Shown here piece by piece: positions 21,681-32,819 of a DNA stretch of 64,000 nt (position 1 is its first letter; the number at the start of each line of letters is the position of its first letter). The stretch spans positions 8,402,001 through 8,466,000 of the forward strand of contig NC_052668.1 of assembly GCF_016802725.1 (NCBI RefSeq), in the 5' to 3' direction. A program made the position numbers and the translations under genes. The notes beneath the pieces are model-generated. The model searched no databases, was not told where the DNA came from, and was given only the letters and a program-made list of their open reading frames with translations. The DNA comes from Solenopsis invicta (taxonomy: Eukaryota; Arthropoda; Insecta; Hymenoptera; Formicidae).

Positions 21681-22110
21681 TAAGGGTACAGTTACATACA
21701 AGCGTTGAACGTCGAGCATCAAGTTGGACAGAAGATTATTGCGCAGCTTTTTGACGTTGGAATCTGGACTTGTAGATTTGAGCTTCTTAATTCTATAAGG
21801 TTAAACAAGGGATGTTATGTTGTAAACAAAGGAAGTTATGTTTGATGTATAAAAATTTTTTCACATATAATTGAAAATTTATGAAAGATACATTCCAATA
21901 TTCTATATATGCAACATTAACTGTAGATTTTCAGTATTGGCAATGTATATCGGAACATTGTCTTATAAAACATAAAATTGGCTTTGGCGCTTGACGCTCG
22001 ACGCGCTCATGTAAAGGCGCTTGTTACTTTAGCATTAAAAAGCTGCAAAAAGCTGCGCAATATATTTTGCGCAACCCGACGCTCGACACTTGAATGTAAA
22101 TGCACCTTAA
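21681..22110. mobile_element. Non-autonomous MITE with GCGTCGAGCGTC ends
   Basis: The left end TAAGGGTACAGTTACATACA and the right end (read inverted) TTAAGGTGCATTTACATTCA are imperfect TIRs. Both run into versions of AAG(C/T)G(T)TGA(A/G)CGTCGAG. The core repeats CGCTTGACGCTCGACGCGCT and GCTGCGCAA. GTAA and TTAA at the two outer edges could be a TTAA target site with one mutation, which would suggest a piggyBac-type mobiliser. That part is inference. Confidence 0.62.
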
Positions 22111-22544
22111 GAGGATATTAAAGTGATGCGAGAATTTTCTCGAGATCGGTGCTGCAGATTATTGTTCGAGGCCAAGCTATTGTTTTTTTTCCAACGTACA
22201 GATCTGTTTTTGTTTTTCGATTATATCGCCATCTGCGAAAAGATCCATCAACTATTGTTAAACACTATTACTGTTTTGCCTATGACAGTTCAACTTCGCT
22301 AAGCGAAATATGCATGCGGTAAAAGTACAATAGTATAGTTTTTTTGTTAGGCGTTTAGTCGTAACTTCATACGGTCAGTGTGTTCGTGCATGTTTTCTGA
22401 AGGGTGCTCTACTTTCATTTCGTACAAGCTACACACCTTTTATATTAAGGTAAAATTAATTGCAGGTGACGGTTATACGAGTAAATTTTTAATGATTTTT
22501 AATGATGAAAGAAACCCAGTGAGGGGAAAAAAAGGCATGGAACT

Positions 22545-24305
22545 GTCGGTACTTACAGCCAAGAAGCTGCAAGAAAAAGTAAATCAAAGGCTCGCATCAG
22601 AGAAATTGCGGAATACAAGAAGGACTTGAAGGGTACTGCCCAGAAGGTTCTTAGGGAGATTGCCACATTGGCTGAAGGGGCAGTCAAGGTGTTGGGGGAG
22701 AGATTCCGTACCAAAAAAGTCCGCAAGATACAGGTGGCAAAAGACAGGCTGCGGAGAGAAGTTGACTTCCTAAGAGGTGAACTCAAGAGCATTAAAAGGC
22801 ACTCACGCACTCAGACAGAAACGACGATGATGAAGGGAGGGAACGAAAAGAACCCTCAGGCACGGCAGAACCCCTTGAGATGAGGGAGAGTAACCAAAGG
22901 AGCAGAAAGATATTCACCTCGTCGGAAGACGAGGATGAAAAATCTGCCGCTTCTAAACAACGTCCAACACCAGTAACGACCAAACCGACAGCGGTGTTGA
23001 AAACAAGAAGGACTGGAGAACCGGACAAGAGTGGGATGGCAGTTAAGCCGCGCTACTCTTCAAGCGCGTGCTTATCACAGGAAAACACTCTGGATATGAG
23101 AAACGAGAGGCTACTAAACGTATTAAAGTAGGAGCCATGATCGTGGCCACATTCAAAGCTATCCAAGATAAGCTTCTCCTGGAGAGATCATGGAGGCTTC
23201 CATGCGGGACAAACCAGTCACAGGCCCGCAGTAAGGAGGGAGAATAACCCGCCACGACTAAAAGACGGGGGATGGGGCCTGTTTCTACAACAGGTGCCAC
23301 AACGGCTGCCACGACTAAGAGCCACGTGGCAAGCACAAAAGAAAAAGGGAAAAGTGACGAGAACCACGGTGCAGTGTCTCCTGTGCCTGTACTTCTCGTG
23401 AATCCTGATCAACGGAAAAGGTGGACCAAAGTTCTCAGTAGGAAAGCGAAAAAAACAACGAGGAAGGATCAAAACAACTCGAGGGTAGGTACAAACAAAG
23501 ATAAAAAGACAGGTCGACCACCAAAGAGCGGGGCAACAAACCCCTTACAAAAGAAAAAAAAGTAACGAACAGAAGAACCTTGGTAAAAAGGCAGGGACAA
23601 GAAAGATCAAAGTTTCTAAGCAAACAGCCGTGGTCCTCACAGCTGCAAGACTACGGTTGCGGATACTCTTACTAAGGTGCAAAATATGATTGATTTGAGG
23701 AGCCTGGAGATCGCATCGCTGCGTCCCAGAAAGGCAGTTACGGGGACCATAATATACGAGGTTCCCGGGGAAATAAGCCAAAGTAAGGCCGACGATCTGG
23801 CAGCAAAACTCCGAGAAAAACTTAATCCGAAAGAAATAAAGGTCGCAAGACCAACCAAAATGGTGGAGTTTTGCCTATCCGGTTTGGACGATATGACCGA
23901 CAACCGAACAGAAGCGGAGGCCATGGCTGCTGTCGGAGGATATGCGACCTGAAAGATGCAAGTCGGCACTATCAGGAGGCCGTGGCGTAGGCTCAGATCC
24001 GTTTGGGCCAGGTGTCCAGCGGCTGTCGCATGCAAATTGTCGGAGGCAAGGAAGATACAAATAGACTAGATCATGGCCAGGGTGGAGGTCCTGAGAGTTA
24101 GGCCCATGTAGTGTTTCAAATGCCTAATGGTCGGTCACACGATCGGTAATTGTGACTCGCCCATAGATAGAAGCAATAGCTGTTACAGATGTGGTGAAGA
24201 GGGACACGTGGCTAGTCGATGCGAGAAGAAGGCTAAGTACCCACTGTGCGCGGACCTTGGCAGACTAACGGATCACAGATTTGGAGGCCTCTCGTGCTGC
24301 CCCCG
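22545..24305 (+). pseudogene. LINE ORF1 (gag) relic with CCHC knuckles
   Basis: The pieces in order are: a coiled-coil segment (LTAKKLQEKVNQRL, then KVLREIATLAEGAVKVLGER and KVRKIQVAKDRLRREVDFLR, about 22,550-22,800); a charged Lys/Thr-rich linker; a gag core with LEIASLRPRKAVTGTIIYEV and VEFCLSGLDDMTD (about 23,700-23,895); then knuckles CFKCLMVGHTIGNC (24,114-24,155) and CYRCGEEGHVASRC (24,180-24,221). A third, damaged knuckle (YPLC...H..GGLSC) lost its first Cys. Three knuckles at the gag C-terminus are usual for R1/I-group LINEs. Many frameshifts and stops are present. Confidence 0.75.
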
Positions 24306-24555
24306 CCTTTCCCCTTCCCCCGTCTGAACCAAGGGCGAGAGGTGGAAATAGAGGTGTCTCAAGGAGGCCTCGCGTAGACGACTTTCAACAGAAGGGAAGA
24401 GCATATGCAGTTAGAGAGCACGGACAAGGATGCAAACCCCGGCTCTGAAGGTTGGTCAATAGATGCAGGAACCCGGTTAAACTCGAGCTCTCACATAGGA
24501 AACATTGTAAGAAGTAGCCCGGAGGAGGCAATGGACACGGACCTATAATGGTCTG

Positions 24556-24960
24556 CCATTGTCTCTTCCAGATTAATGCAAACCACTCCACCAGATTGCA
24601 GGACCTTTTGGCTCAAACCATGGCGGAGTGAAACGTGGATCTGGCAGTCGTAGTTGAGCCCTATGCCGTCTCCCTGCCAATCCTAAGTAGCGGGATGAGG
24701 TCAGTTGTGATTGTGAGCGAGAGAGGCAGTACCGGAATTCCGCTTGCCCCAATGGAGAGAGGGAAAGGCTACGTCTCCTGCCAATGGGGAGATCGGGCTG
24801 TCGTGGGAGTTTACATTTCCCCCAACATCTTGCTCGGGGACTTCGAGGCGAGACTGGGGGAGATCGGGAAAGTCATCCGCCGACTGCACCCTGAATGTCT
24901 TTTTGTCTTTTTTCCTTTGCCCCGTTTGCCCGAGCGAGCAAGACCGGGACGATCCGGTGG
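24556..24960 (+). pseudogene. LINE APE endonuclease fragment
   Basis: This starts with INANHSTRLQDLLAQTMAE, an in-frame TGA in place of Trp, then NVDLAVVVEPYAV: the Asn and Glu boxes of an APE-type endonuclease (N...H...Q; EPY). It continues GKGYVSCQWGDRAVVGVYIS and the helix ILLGDFEARLGEIGKVIRRL. The downstream GDFNA box and all of RT are absent. Confidence 0.75.
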
Positions 24961-25436
24961 CCAAGTAAGACCGCAAGTAAGACCGCGGATGCGTCTCGCG
25001 TGAAACACTTTCTCTATTGTTTGGAAAGGATGAGATGGCTGGGCGGGGGGGGGGCACCCGCTCAGGATCTTCTACACAAGGGACCGGGAGTTCCCCTTAT
25101 CCCTCTCTGCCTTCTTTTCCCGGAAACGGGATGGGAGGTATGCCCTCATGGCGTTAGCGTCAGGGTATTTGCCCGGTCGATCTACTTGGGGCTGGAGATA
25201 CGAGACGCGGAAGGTTGAGGAGCCCGAGGCGTCACAAACCCACATCTCAGTTAGAGCGACTGACCGACTCGTCGTTGGTCGGCTACTAACTTTCGGAGGG
25301 GAGTCGCCGCTCTCGAGTGGAGACTCATCAGGGTTAGGACGGACCGCGGTGCATGCTCAGCCCGATCCGTTCCGAGCCCAGACGCCGAAAACAGTTGGGG
25401 TTTAGTGGATATACCAGCCCTATCGGGAGCCCCACT

Positions 25437-25690
25437 ATCATCCACCTTTAAGTTCAGGAGACTTAATTCTTTTAAAACTTGTTGTTTAAATTCTAAAATG
25501 TAAATATTAGTCATAATTTTATATTGTATGTGTATGTGTAGATTGGTAATATGTTATAATATACAAAATATCACTTACTAATGCTGTGTTCATATATCAA
25601 AGGGGATTTATGTTGCAGTGCTGCTGTTATTGTAGAAGTAGCACGTGGAGTAGAAGCAATTGTTAATTCATCATCAATTTTTTTATCTAA
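25437..25690 (-). pseudogene. Companion-gene exons of two-gene transposon copy 3
   Basis: Two exon-like pieces lie on the minus strand. The first, from 25,690, reads EKGLDKKIDDELTIASTPRA and on to LQHKSPLIYEHSI, ending at a GTAAGTGAT donor (about 25,575). The second begins after a TTTACATTTTAG acceptor (about 25,496) and reads EFKQQVLKELSLLNLKVDD, then is cut by the R1-like LINE at about 25,437. Position, strand and the amphipathic leucine-rich stretch parallel the companion gene at 53.8-57.0 kb. The link is inference from parallel order. Confidence 0.5.
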
Positions 25691-25779
25691 GCCTTTCTCT
25701 TGAAAAATATAAATTAGATATAACTCTTTTCATGTAATTAAAATTCATTGTTGTACTAAAGGATATACAAAAAAAAATT

Positions 25780-26929
25780 TTAAAGTTTTCATAAAAAAAT
25801 AGAGTTTTTGCAAACAAGAAAAAACGTACAAGAGAAGAGGAAAGAAAGAAACACAAAGAAGAATGGAGAGAAGAAAAAAGGAATCTGGAGAGGAGAATTG
25901 AAAATCTGTAATAGGAGAGAGAGAAAAAAAATAAAGAGAAACGAAGAAACAACATAGTAATTAGAAGAGCAAGCAAATTGGAAGAAAATAAAATAGAACA
26001 AAAAACAAAGGATTTCATAAAGAATAACCTAAAGATAGACGTGAATAAACCAAGCATTTAAGGTACACGTCAGAAGTGGTAAGTATACGGTAGTGGCAGA
26101 AGTAGGAAGCTGGGAGCAAAAGAGAGAGATAATGATTAGAAAGAAAGAGTTAAGAGCTGGAATCATCATTGACGATGATCTGATAAGGATGGAAAAAAAA
26201 TGCAGACTCAACTAAGAGAAAAAGCGAAAGAAGAAAGAAAAAAAGGAAACAAGGTAGGATACGGAAAGATCATGATAGAAGACAGTTGAAGAAGAAAAGA
26301 AGAGGAGAAGAATGAGACACAGGCGGAGATGGAACGGAGAAGGGGGGGGAGGTAAGAATTAGTTTTTGGAATGTAGCGAGATTAGACAACAAACGTGAAG
26401 AGGCGTGGGAATATTTAAAGAGCTTCGACATATTAGGACTAACGAAAATGTGAGTGGACGAAGAAGGTTGGAAGAGGATGGCAGATAAAGTTCTAAAAGA
26501 ATTCATCTGGAAATGCATACTGACAAGAAAGGAACATAAAAAAAGAAGAGTAAAAGGCAGGATTCTGAAGGCAGAAAGAAAGTTTAGAGGAGGTGGAGAT
26601 CAAAGAAATAAACGGAGAAATGACAGAGGCTAAGCTGAAATACAATGGAAACAGATGAAGGATCATAACACTTTACAACCAAAAAATAGAAGAAACTATG
26701 GGAACACTAACGGAATAAATACTAGAAAAAGAGGAAGAATACTTACTGATTTCAATGCTAGAACAAATAATGAAGGAGCCCCGATTAAAGGAAGAGGAAA
26801 GAGAAACAAAATTAGATGGTTCATAGATAAAGTGAATAATAAAAAGAGATGGATATTGCTAAATAAAATAGGAAAAAAAGGTTGCTCAATTTTAAATAGA
26901 AGTTTTGACAAAGAAGGAAGACGGACATA
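25780..26929 (+). pseudogene. LINE copy A: ORF1 and endonuclease part
   Basis: A purine-rich plus-strand stretch encodes Lys/Glu coiled coil (KKRTREEERKKHKEEWREEK, about 25,820) and a decayed ORF1 to about 26,285. ORF2 follows with an endonuclease: SFWNVARLDNKREEAWEYLK (about 26,365), a VDEEGW box, ILTDFNARTNNEG (the GDFNAR box with Gly to Thr, about 26,735-26,775), and GCSILNRSFDKEGRRTY up to the insertion at 26,929. The text resumes in the same frame at 31,313. Several stops are present. This LINE family also has ends at 32.8-33.9 and 36.5-37.2 kb. Confidence 0.72.
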
Positions 26930-27385
26930 CAGGGTGATTCAGAATAACCTTATTTCTTTGAAGAGACATATTCCTGAGATTATTCTGAAACAACTTTTCC
27001 TTTGGCAAAGACTTGTCCGAAGCTTATTTTTTTGAATTTTAAGAAGAAATAGTTATCCAATAACCGGGCGCGTAGAGGCAGGGCCGGGGCATCTCACCGT
27101 TCTATACGCTTACGTGAGGCAATCGCAGTGATCAGCTGACAGATCGAACATTGTTTTCCTTCTTCCCCCCTTTCTCTCCAGCGCACTCAAAACCAATATC
27201 TCATTCTCATTCTTTTCTTATTCATTCATCAACTCATGCATTGACACTGGAATAATGCTAGATTTAAAAACATTATTTCTCTATTGGACGTCTTGTTTTT
27301 AATAGTTCTTTACGTGTAAAAAAATATCCCTTTTAAGTCAAAACCAGCATATTTCAAATACGTGATAAAAAATAAACGTGTAGAG

Positions 27386-27433
<48 letters not shown>

Positions 27434-28034
27434 GTGTCCGATCAAGTTTGAACGTGTATACCCACTTATCATCCTGCACAGCAATCAGCCTTTATTTTCA
27501 CGAAGATAAAATATCCTTATGAAATTCGCGATTTTTTTCTTTTCTTCTTAAATCACATCATTTGTCACATTCATTACAATCATTTTTTTGGTCGAAAAAT
27601 ACTAACGCATACAAATCACTATCGTCACTTTATACAAAGCACTATCGTCAATTACTATTAGTCACTACTAATCACGCGTGAGAATTACTCAAAAAAAGAA
27701 CCACGTGTTTACACGACGACACAAAACACATGTTTACAACAAAGAGGTTAGGTTATATCCTCTTTGCTTTACGAGTGAGCAGTCGACTAGATTTATTGTT
27801 TGCGTAACACTGCGTGATTGACATTTTAAAAATCAGAACGTGGTAATTAAAAATTACAAATATTGTTGCGCCCGTGTGTCGCGCCTGTCACCGTGAACTC
27901 GTAGATTTCATGGTCATCCCGGACGAGCATCCCAAACGTTGCACACGCGGCGCGTTCACGGCTCACGTTTCTTGAGCGACATGTTTCTTGTCTCAGTCCA
28001 AACTCAGTCTTCCGGCCGTCAAAAATCGGGATGA
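26930..28034. repeat. Left long inverted arm
   Basis: This mirrors 30,205-31,310. It contains a (GA)n run at about 27,388-27,432, the block ACCACGTGTTTACACGACGA and the GGTTAGGTTA word at about 27,748. It ends near AAAAATCGGGATGA, after which about 370 bp found in the other arm is missing and transposase text follows. Confidence 0.85.
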
Positions 28035-28990
28035 AGCATCGGGAATAGCATAATGGAGTTTGTCATTTGAATCTTCTAAATCTTCAGGAAGTTTCTTATA
28101 AGTAACTTCTTTGCAGTATTCCCATAGGAAAAAATCCAATGGATTCAGATCCAGCGATCTTGTAGGACAAAGTATTGGGCCATACCGGCCCATCCAACGG
28201 CCAGGAAATTATTTGATTAAATAGTTCGTAACAACTCTGGAATTGTGAGGTTTAGCCATTTTGTTGAAATATAATTCTATTCCTTTCAGCAAATGGTATT
28301 TTTTCTAAAAAATCTGGAATATTTTCTGCCATGATGTTGTTATACGATGCTCTATTCAGGATTTCTGGCAAAATAATTGGGCCCAGTAGATTTGTACCCA
28401 TTCCTGCCCAGACGTTAATTTTCCATCGGACTTGAAAATTTCTATGTCGAGTAACTTGAGAATTTTCATCGCTTTACATATACATGTTGTGCGAATTAAC
28501 AATTCCTCGTGTAAACAACGATTCATTGCTAAATATCACACGAGAAGGAAATTGCGGATTTTTGTTTACTCTTCTTAAACAATTTTCACAGTATCTTCTT
28601 CTTCGTTGATAATCTTCCTCTCGTAAATCTTGCATACGAGTGTAATGGTAAGCGTGTATTTTTTCTCCTTTTAAAATTCTTCGTACCGTGGAGTACGAGA
28701 AATTATGCTCTTGAGCAATAACCCGAATACTAGTTTCCGGTTCTTGTTCAACAGCACGCAGAACTGTTTCCGCAATAACGTTTCTCTGATTGCGTTGTCT
28801 ACCACAATCTTTTTTTTCCGACACGATGCTTCTGGTATCGTACAATCGTTGTGCTGCCGCAAGTATAACGTTTGCTGACGGACGTCTTGCTCGATCGGGA
28901 TATAATTCCGCGTATCTTCTTGAGCAACGTTAGGCTGTCTCTGGCACTCTCTATGTTTTACATAGACATTACCATGTCGTAATATTCTTC
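28035..28990 (-). pseudogene. DD41D mariner-type transposase, left copy
   Basis: On the minus strand, from about 28,990: an HTH region with RQRNQRNVIAETVLRAVEQ and SIRVIAQEHNFSYSTVRRIL (about 28,810-28,680); REEDYQRRRRYCENCLRRVN; then VIFSNESLFTRGIVN, where the first catalytic Asp has become Asn (about 28,530); a WAGMGTNLLGPIILPEILN part; IIFQQNG (second Asp also lost, about 28,265); and RSLDLNPLDFFLW (third Asp, about 28,150). It ends LEDSNDKLHYAI at about 28,045. A TTTGCAG-free continuous reading, with stops and shifts between 28,200 and 28,470, shows it is dead. Confidence 0.82.
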
Positions 28991-29218
28991 GTTTTTGTAT
29001 CTGGCCATTTCTTCCTGATAATTCTTCTACTGATATCGTTCTTATTTGCTTCTAATAATCGAGCGGTTATTGATTCACGCATCGATCGCGCACCGCATTT
29101 ATACGATCTTTGCGGGGGGTCGATACCCCTCCACATCCCTCTCTGCGAATCAGGTTAACCGGTACATAACACATGCATCGATTCGCGGAGAGGAACGTAG
29201 AGGGGTATCGATGTGTGA

Positions 29219-29832
29219 TATTTAGCGATGAATCGTTGTTCACACGAGAGGGAATTGTTAATTTGAACAACATGCATATGTGAAGCGATGAAAATTCTTG
29301 AGTTACTCGATTTAGAAATTTTCAAGTCCGATGGAAAATTAACATTTGGGCAAGAATTACGGGTACGAATATACTGGGCCAAATTATTCTGCCAGAAATC
29401 CTGAATGGAGCATCGTATAAGAACATCTTGGCAGAAAATATTCCAGATATTCTAGAAGAAATACCATTTGCTGAAAGGAATAAAATTATATTTCAACAAG
29501 ACGGTGCTGGACCTCGCAATGCCAGAGTTGTTACGGACTATTTAAACGGACAATTTCCTGGTCGTTGGCTGGGCCGGTATGGCCCAATACTTTGGCCTAC
29601 AAGATCGCTGGATTTGAATCCATTGGACTTTTTCCTATGGGGATACTGCAAAAAAGTTATTTATAAGAAGCTTACTAAAGATTTAGAAGATTTAAATGAC
29701 AAACTCCATTATGCTATTTGGGATATCGAGAACGATATTCTACAGAAGACTCAGAAATTTATTGAGACACATGAGAGTTTGTGTCGCAATGAACGGTGGA
29801 CACTTCGAACATTTATTGTAAGCAAAAAATGA
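29219..29832 (+). pseudogene. DD41D mariner-type transposase, right copy (N-terminus missing)
   Basis: The mirror copy begins at IFSDESLFTREGIVN (first Asp intact, 29,219). After a short broken stretch it reads LPEILNGASYKNILAENIPD, then IIFQQDGAGPRNARVV (second Asp) and TRSLDLNPLDFFLWGYCKK (third Asp; 41 residues between the last two). It ends ESLCRNERWTLRTFIVSKK-stop. From about 29,428 to the end the frame is open. The HTH domain that should precede it is deleted at the centre of the palindrome, so it cannot act alone. Confidence 0.87.
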
Positions 29833-30811
29833 AATAAGCAATTAATCTCCCCTTTTCAGGGCAACCAAATATTTTGTACGTGGAACATTTCCTTACACAC
29901 AATTCGCAAGGTATTATAAAAAATGAATAAAATACCTAAGGAAATTGTATGACATGTTTCATACAATTTTCAACAAAAATTAATGAGAAATGAGTAATGG
30001 TGAATCAACATAATTTATTTAAAAATATTACATTTGCAATATTTTTAAATAAATTATGTTAATTCGTTATTATTCCTTAATACACATAACTTTTTTTAAA
30101 AATGTTGCATTTGCAATATCTTTTAATAAATTACATGTATTGATAAAAAATTATTTATATTGTTTCGCCCGCGTGTCGCGCATGTGACCGTAAACTCGAA
30201 GATATCAAGGTCATCACGATTTTTGACGGCCGGAAGACTGAGTTTTGTATGAGACAAGAGACAGTCGCTCGAGAAATGTGAGCCGTGAACGCGCCGCAAG
30301 TGCAAGCGTTTGGAGACTTGTCCGGGATAACCGTGAAATCGTCGAGTTCACGCTCACAGGCCCGACACACGGGCGCAATAATATTTGTAATTTTTAATTA
30401 GCACGTTCTAATTTTTAAAACGTCAATCACGCAGTGTTGCGCAAACAATAAAACTAGTCGACTGCTCGCTCGTAAAGCAAAAAGGATATAACCTAACCTC
30501 TTTGTTGTAAACATGTGTTTTATGTCGTCGTGTAAACACGTGTTTCTTTTTTTAAGTAATTCTCACGCATGATTAGTAGTGATTATTAGTAATTGACGAT
30601 AGTGCTTTGTATAAAGTGACGATAATGGTTTGTATGCGTTAGTATTTTTTGACCAAAAGAATGATTGTAATGAATGTGACAAGTGATGTGATTTAAGAAG
30701 AAAAGAGGAAAACCGCGAATTTTATAAGGATATTTTGTCTTCGTGAAGATAAAGGCTGATTGCTGTGCAGGATGATAAGTGAGTATACACGTTCAAACTT
30801 GATTGGACACG

Positions 30812-30842
<31 letters not shown>

Positions 30843-31310
30843 ACACGTTTATTTTTTAATCACACATTTCAAATATGCTAGTTTTGATTTAAAAAGTATA
30901 TTTTTTTTACACGTAAAGAATTATTAAAAACAAGACGTCAAATAGTTAAATAACTTTTTTAAATCTAGCATTATTTCAGTGTTAATGCATAAGTTGTTGA
31001 ATAAATAACAAAAGAATGAGAATGAGAATAGGATAGTGGTTTTGAGTGAGCAGGAGCCGGGGGGGGGGGGGGGGGACAGTGTTCGATCTGTCAACTGATT
31101 ACTGCGATCGCCTCACGTAAGCACCCGTATCGAACGATGAGATGCACCGGCCCTTCGTCTCCACTATACGCGCCCGGTTACTGGATAACTATTTCTTCTT
31201 AAAATTCAAAAATTAAGTTTCAGACCAGTTTTTGCCAAAGGAAAAGTTGTTTCAGAATAACCTCAAGAATATGTCTCTTCTAAGACATAAGGTTATTCTG
31301 AATCACTCTG
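29833..31310. repeat. Right long inverted arm
   Basis: This mirrors the left arm plus about 370 bp unique to this side. The reverse complement of the whole stretch matches 62,556-64,000 throughout (for example ACGTGGAACATTTCCTTACA near 29,878 against the window's last bases). It contains (TC)n at about 30,812-30,840 and a G-run at about 31,060-31,075. An internal inverted repeat lies at 30,006-30,065 (AAATATTACATTTGCAATAT). Confidence 0.87.
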
Positions 31311-31312
31311 TA

Positions 31313-32205
31313 TACAGGAGGATCAGGGATGTCGACTATAAACTACGTATTATGAAACGACAAGCGTTAGAGGAGGTAAAATCGGCGGAAGAAGAATAAA
31401 AAACGGAGTCGGACCACATGCCATTAGAAACAGAATTATTAGGAGCACAGACAAAGAAAAATAACAAAAACAAGGAAAAGGATATAGAGAGAAGCGTTTA
31501 AACAGAAGAAACAACAGAAAGTTACATGGAAAACTGCAAAAGTTAGGCGAACACACAGAACAAGGCGGAAGGCATATAAAAAGAAATAAGTGACAAGGTA
31601 AAGAATTCCATAATGCAACAGAAGAAAATGATAACATCATGGAAAATAGGAAAAAAAAGGTGGCACAACAAAGAATGGAAAGAAAAAAAAAGAGAATTAA
31701 GAAAAACTTTGAAAAAACTGAAGAAGAAAAGAATTTACAGAGAAGATTTTATCGCAAAGAAAAAGAAATACAAAGAGTAGTGAGAACAGAAAAAGAACAG
31801 AAAAAGAAACACGAACAGGCAGAAGAAAAGAAAATTCAAAAGATGAAGAACAAGAAAGAAGCGTGGAAATACATTAATAAATACGGAAAGAAAGAAAGGA
31901 ATGGATGTGCAACAAAATAAAAGTGGAAGAATGGGGAACACAGGAAAAGGAATTAGACATAGGCGAACGAGAAAAGGATACAGACACGATGAGGGAGGAA
32001 GAACCAGACGAAATAAAAAGATAAAAATTAATAAAAATACTGAGAAGACTAAAAAACGCAAAAGTCTCTGGAGAAGATAGGATAGAGGAATTTTGGAAAC
32101 TATAATAAACAAAATATGGAAAGGAGGACTACCAAAAGACTGGAACAGAGGAGTAATTAGCCCAATATACAAAAGAGGAGAGAAAAACGAGATAAAGAAA
32201 TAACA
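31313..32205 (+). pseudogene. LINE copy A: end of endonuclease and start of RT
   Basis: This resumes at TGGSGMSTINYVL (endonuclease SSVIDYV-type box). It passes a purine-rich linker (KKVAQQRMERKKKRIKKNFE, about 31,655) and reaches the RT entry region with KNAKVSGEDRIEEFW and GLPKDWNRGVISPIYKRGEK (about 32,055-32,185). This is the conserved 'kAPG.DGI...IP..W..g.i.PIyKkG' segment of LINE RTs. The RT palm is absent: the copy stops at about 32,205. Confidence 0.7.
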
Positions 32206-32249
32206 AGATAAACGTTAAATAAATAAAATAATAAAATGTAAAACCATAT

Positions 32250-32465
32250 GATTACCATATTGTTTACTTACTATTCCTTAATTGAATCTCTTCAATATGA
32301 GGATATATTGTATCATTTTCCGAAGATATTTCTGTCTCAGATGTCGATTCGTCTTACTTTCCTTTATGGCTTTTTTTTTGTTACTTGTACGCTTTTATTT
32401 AAAAATTTCGTTGTTGGAAGACAGATTATTAGTGTTTTCTGTGTTATTTTATAATTGTCTATAAA
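32250..32465 (-). pseudogene. Possible companion-gene exon of copy 3
   Basis: On the minus strand a Ser/Lys-rich segment (KRTSNKKKAIKESK) is followed, after a frameshift, by DESTSETEISSENDTIYPHI. The acidic Ser/Glu text resembles the linker exons of the companion genes at 56.3 and 38.9 kb. Identity is weakly supported; it is listed because strand and order fit. Confidence 0.35.
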
Positions 32466-32819
32466 AATATGTCACATAAATAAGAAATTTTTAATACAAT
32501 TAAAACTATGTTATATAGAAAGAAAATAAAAATATATATGTAAATTCTTTTTTATTTAAAAACTTAGCTGAGAAATGCAAGAGCTTTATTTATACTGTGG
32601 CACAAGTACAAATATATTTGTAAAATGTGAGATAAGCTTAACACTGTATATTCTTGTATCATAGATACGTTATTAATAACTTGATGCGTTGAAAGATTAT
32701 ATTATAATAAGATATTTTCATATATGTAGAGAAATACTTTACCATAAAAGCCTAAAATGCTAGCTTCATAGAGTATCCAATTTGCTTCAGAAGATCGCTT
32801 TTTTTAATAAAGTTTATTA

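Larger units (their letters stand above)
22300..25436 (+). mobile_element. R1-like non-LTR retrotransposon relic
   Basis: A long GC-richer plus-strand block encodes a LINE gag with zinc knuckles and the N-terminal part of an APE endonuclease. It then runs through decayed sequence into what may be a 3' UTR and stops at about 25,436, inside a companion-gene exon of a DNA transposon. No reverse transcriptase is present. Losing RT while keeping the 5' half is the reverse of ordinary 5' truncation, so an internal deletion (after about 24,960) is likely. Confidence 0.75.
26930..31310. mobile_element. 4.4-kb palindromic mariner-like element
   Basis: The ends are CAGGGTGATTCAGAATAACC and its mirror at 31,292-31,310, flanked by TA (26,928-26,929 and 31,311-31,312). 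The whole element is an inverted duplication centred near 29,150. The outer arms match each other closely (about 26,930-28,034 against 30,205-31,310), and inside lie two head-to-head relics of one DD41D transposase. The left half lacks about 370 bp present in the right (29,840-30,205), and the right half lacks the transposase N-terminus. Removing the insert with one TA restores the LINE endonuclease frame. A second copy starts at 62,556, and a related MITE lies at 46,382-47,915. Confidence 0.88.

Noticed and set aside
24701..25057. Open frames on the minus strand in the R1-like LINE
   Set aside because: Antisense shadows of GC-richer gag/endonuclease text.
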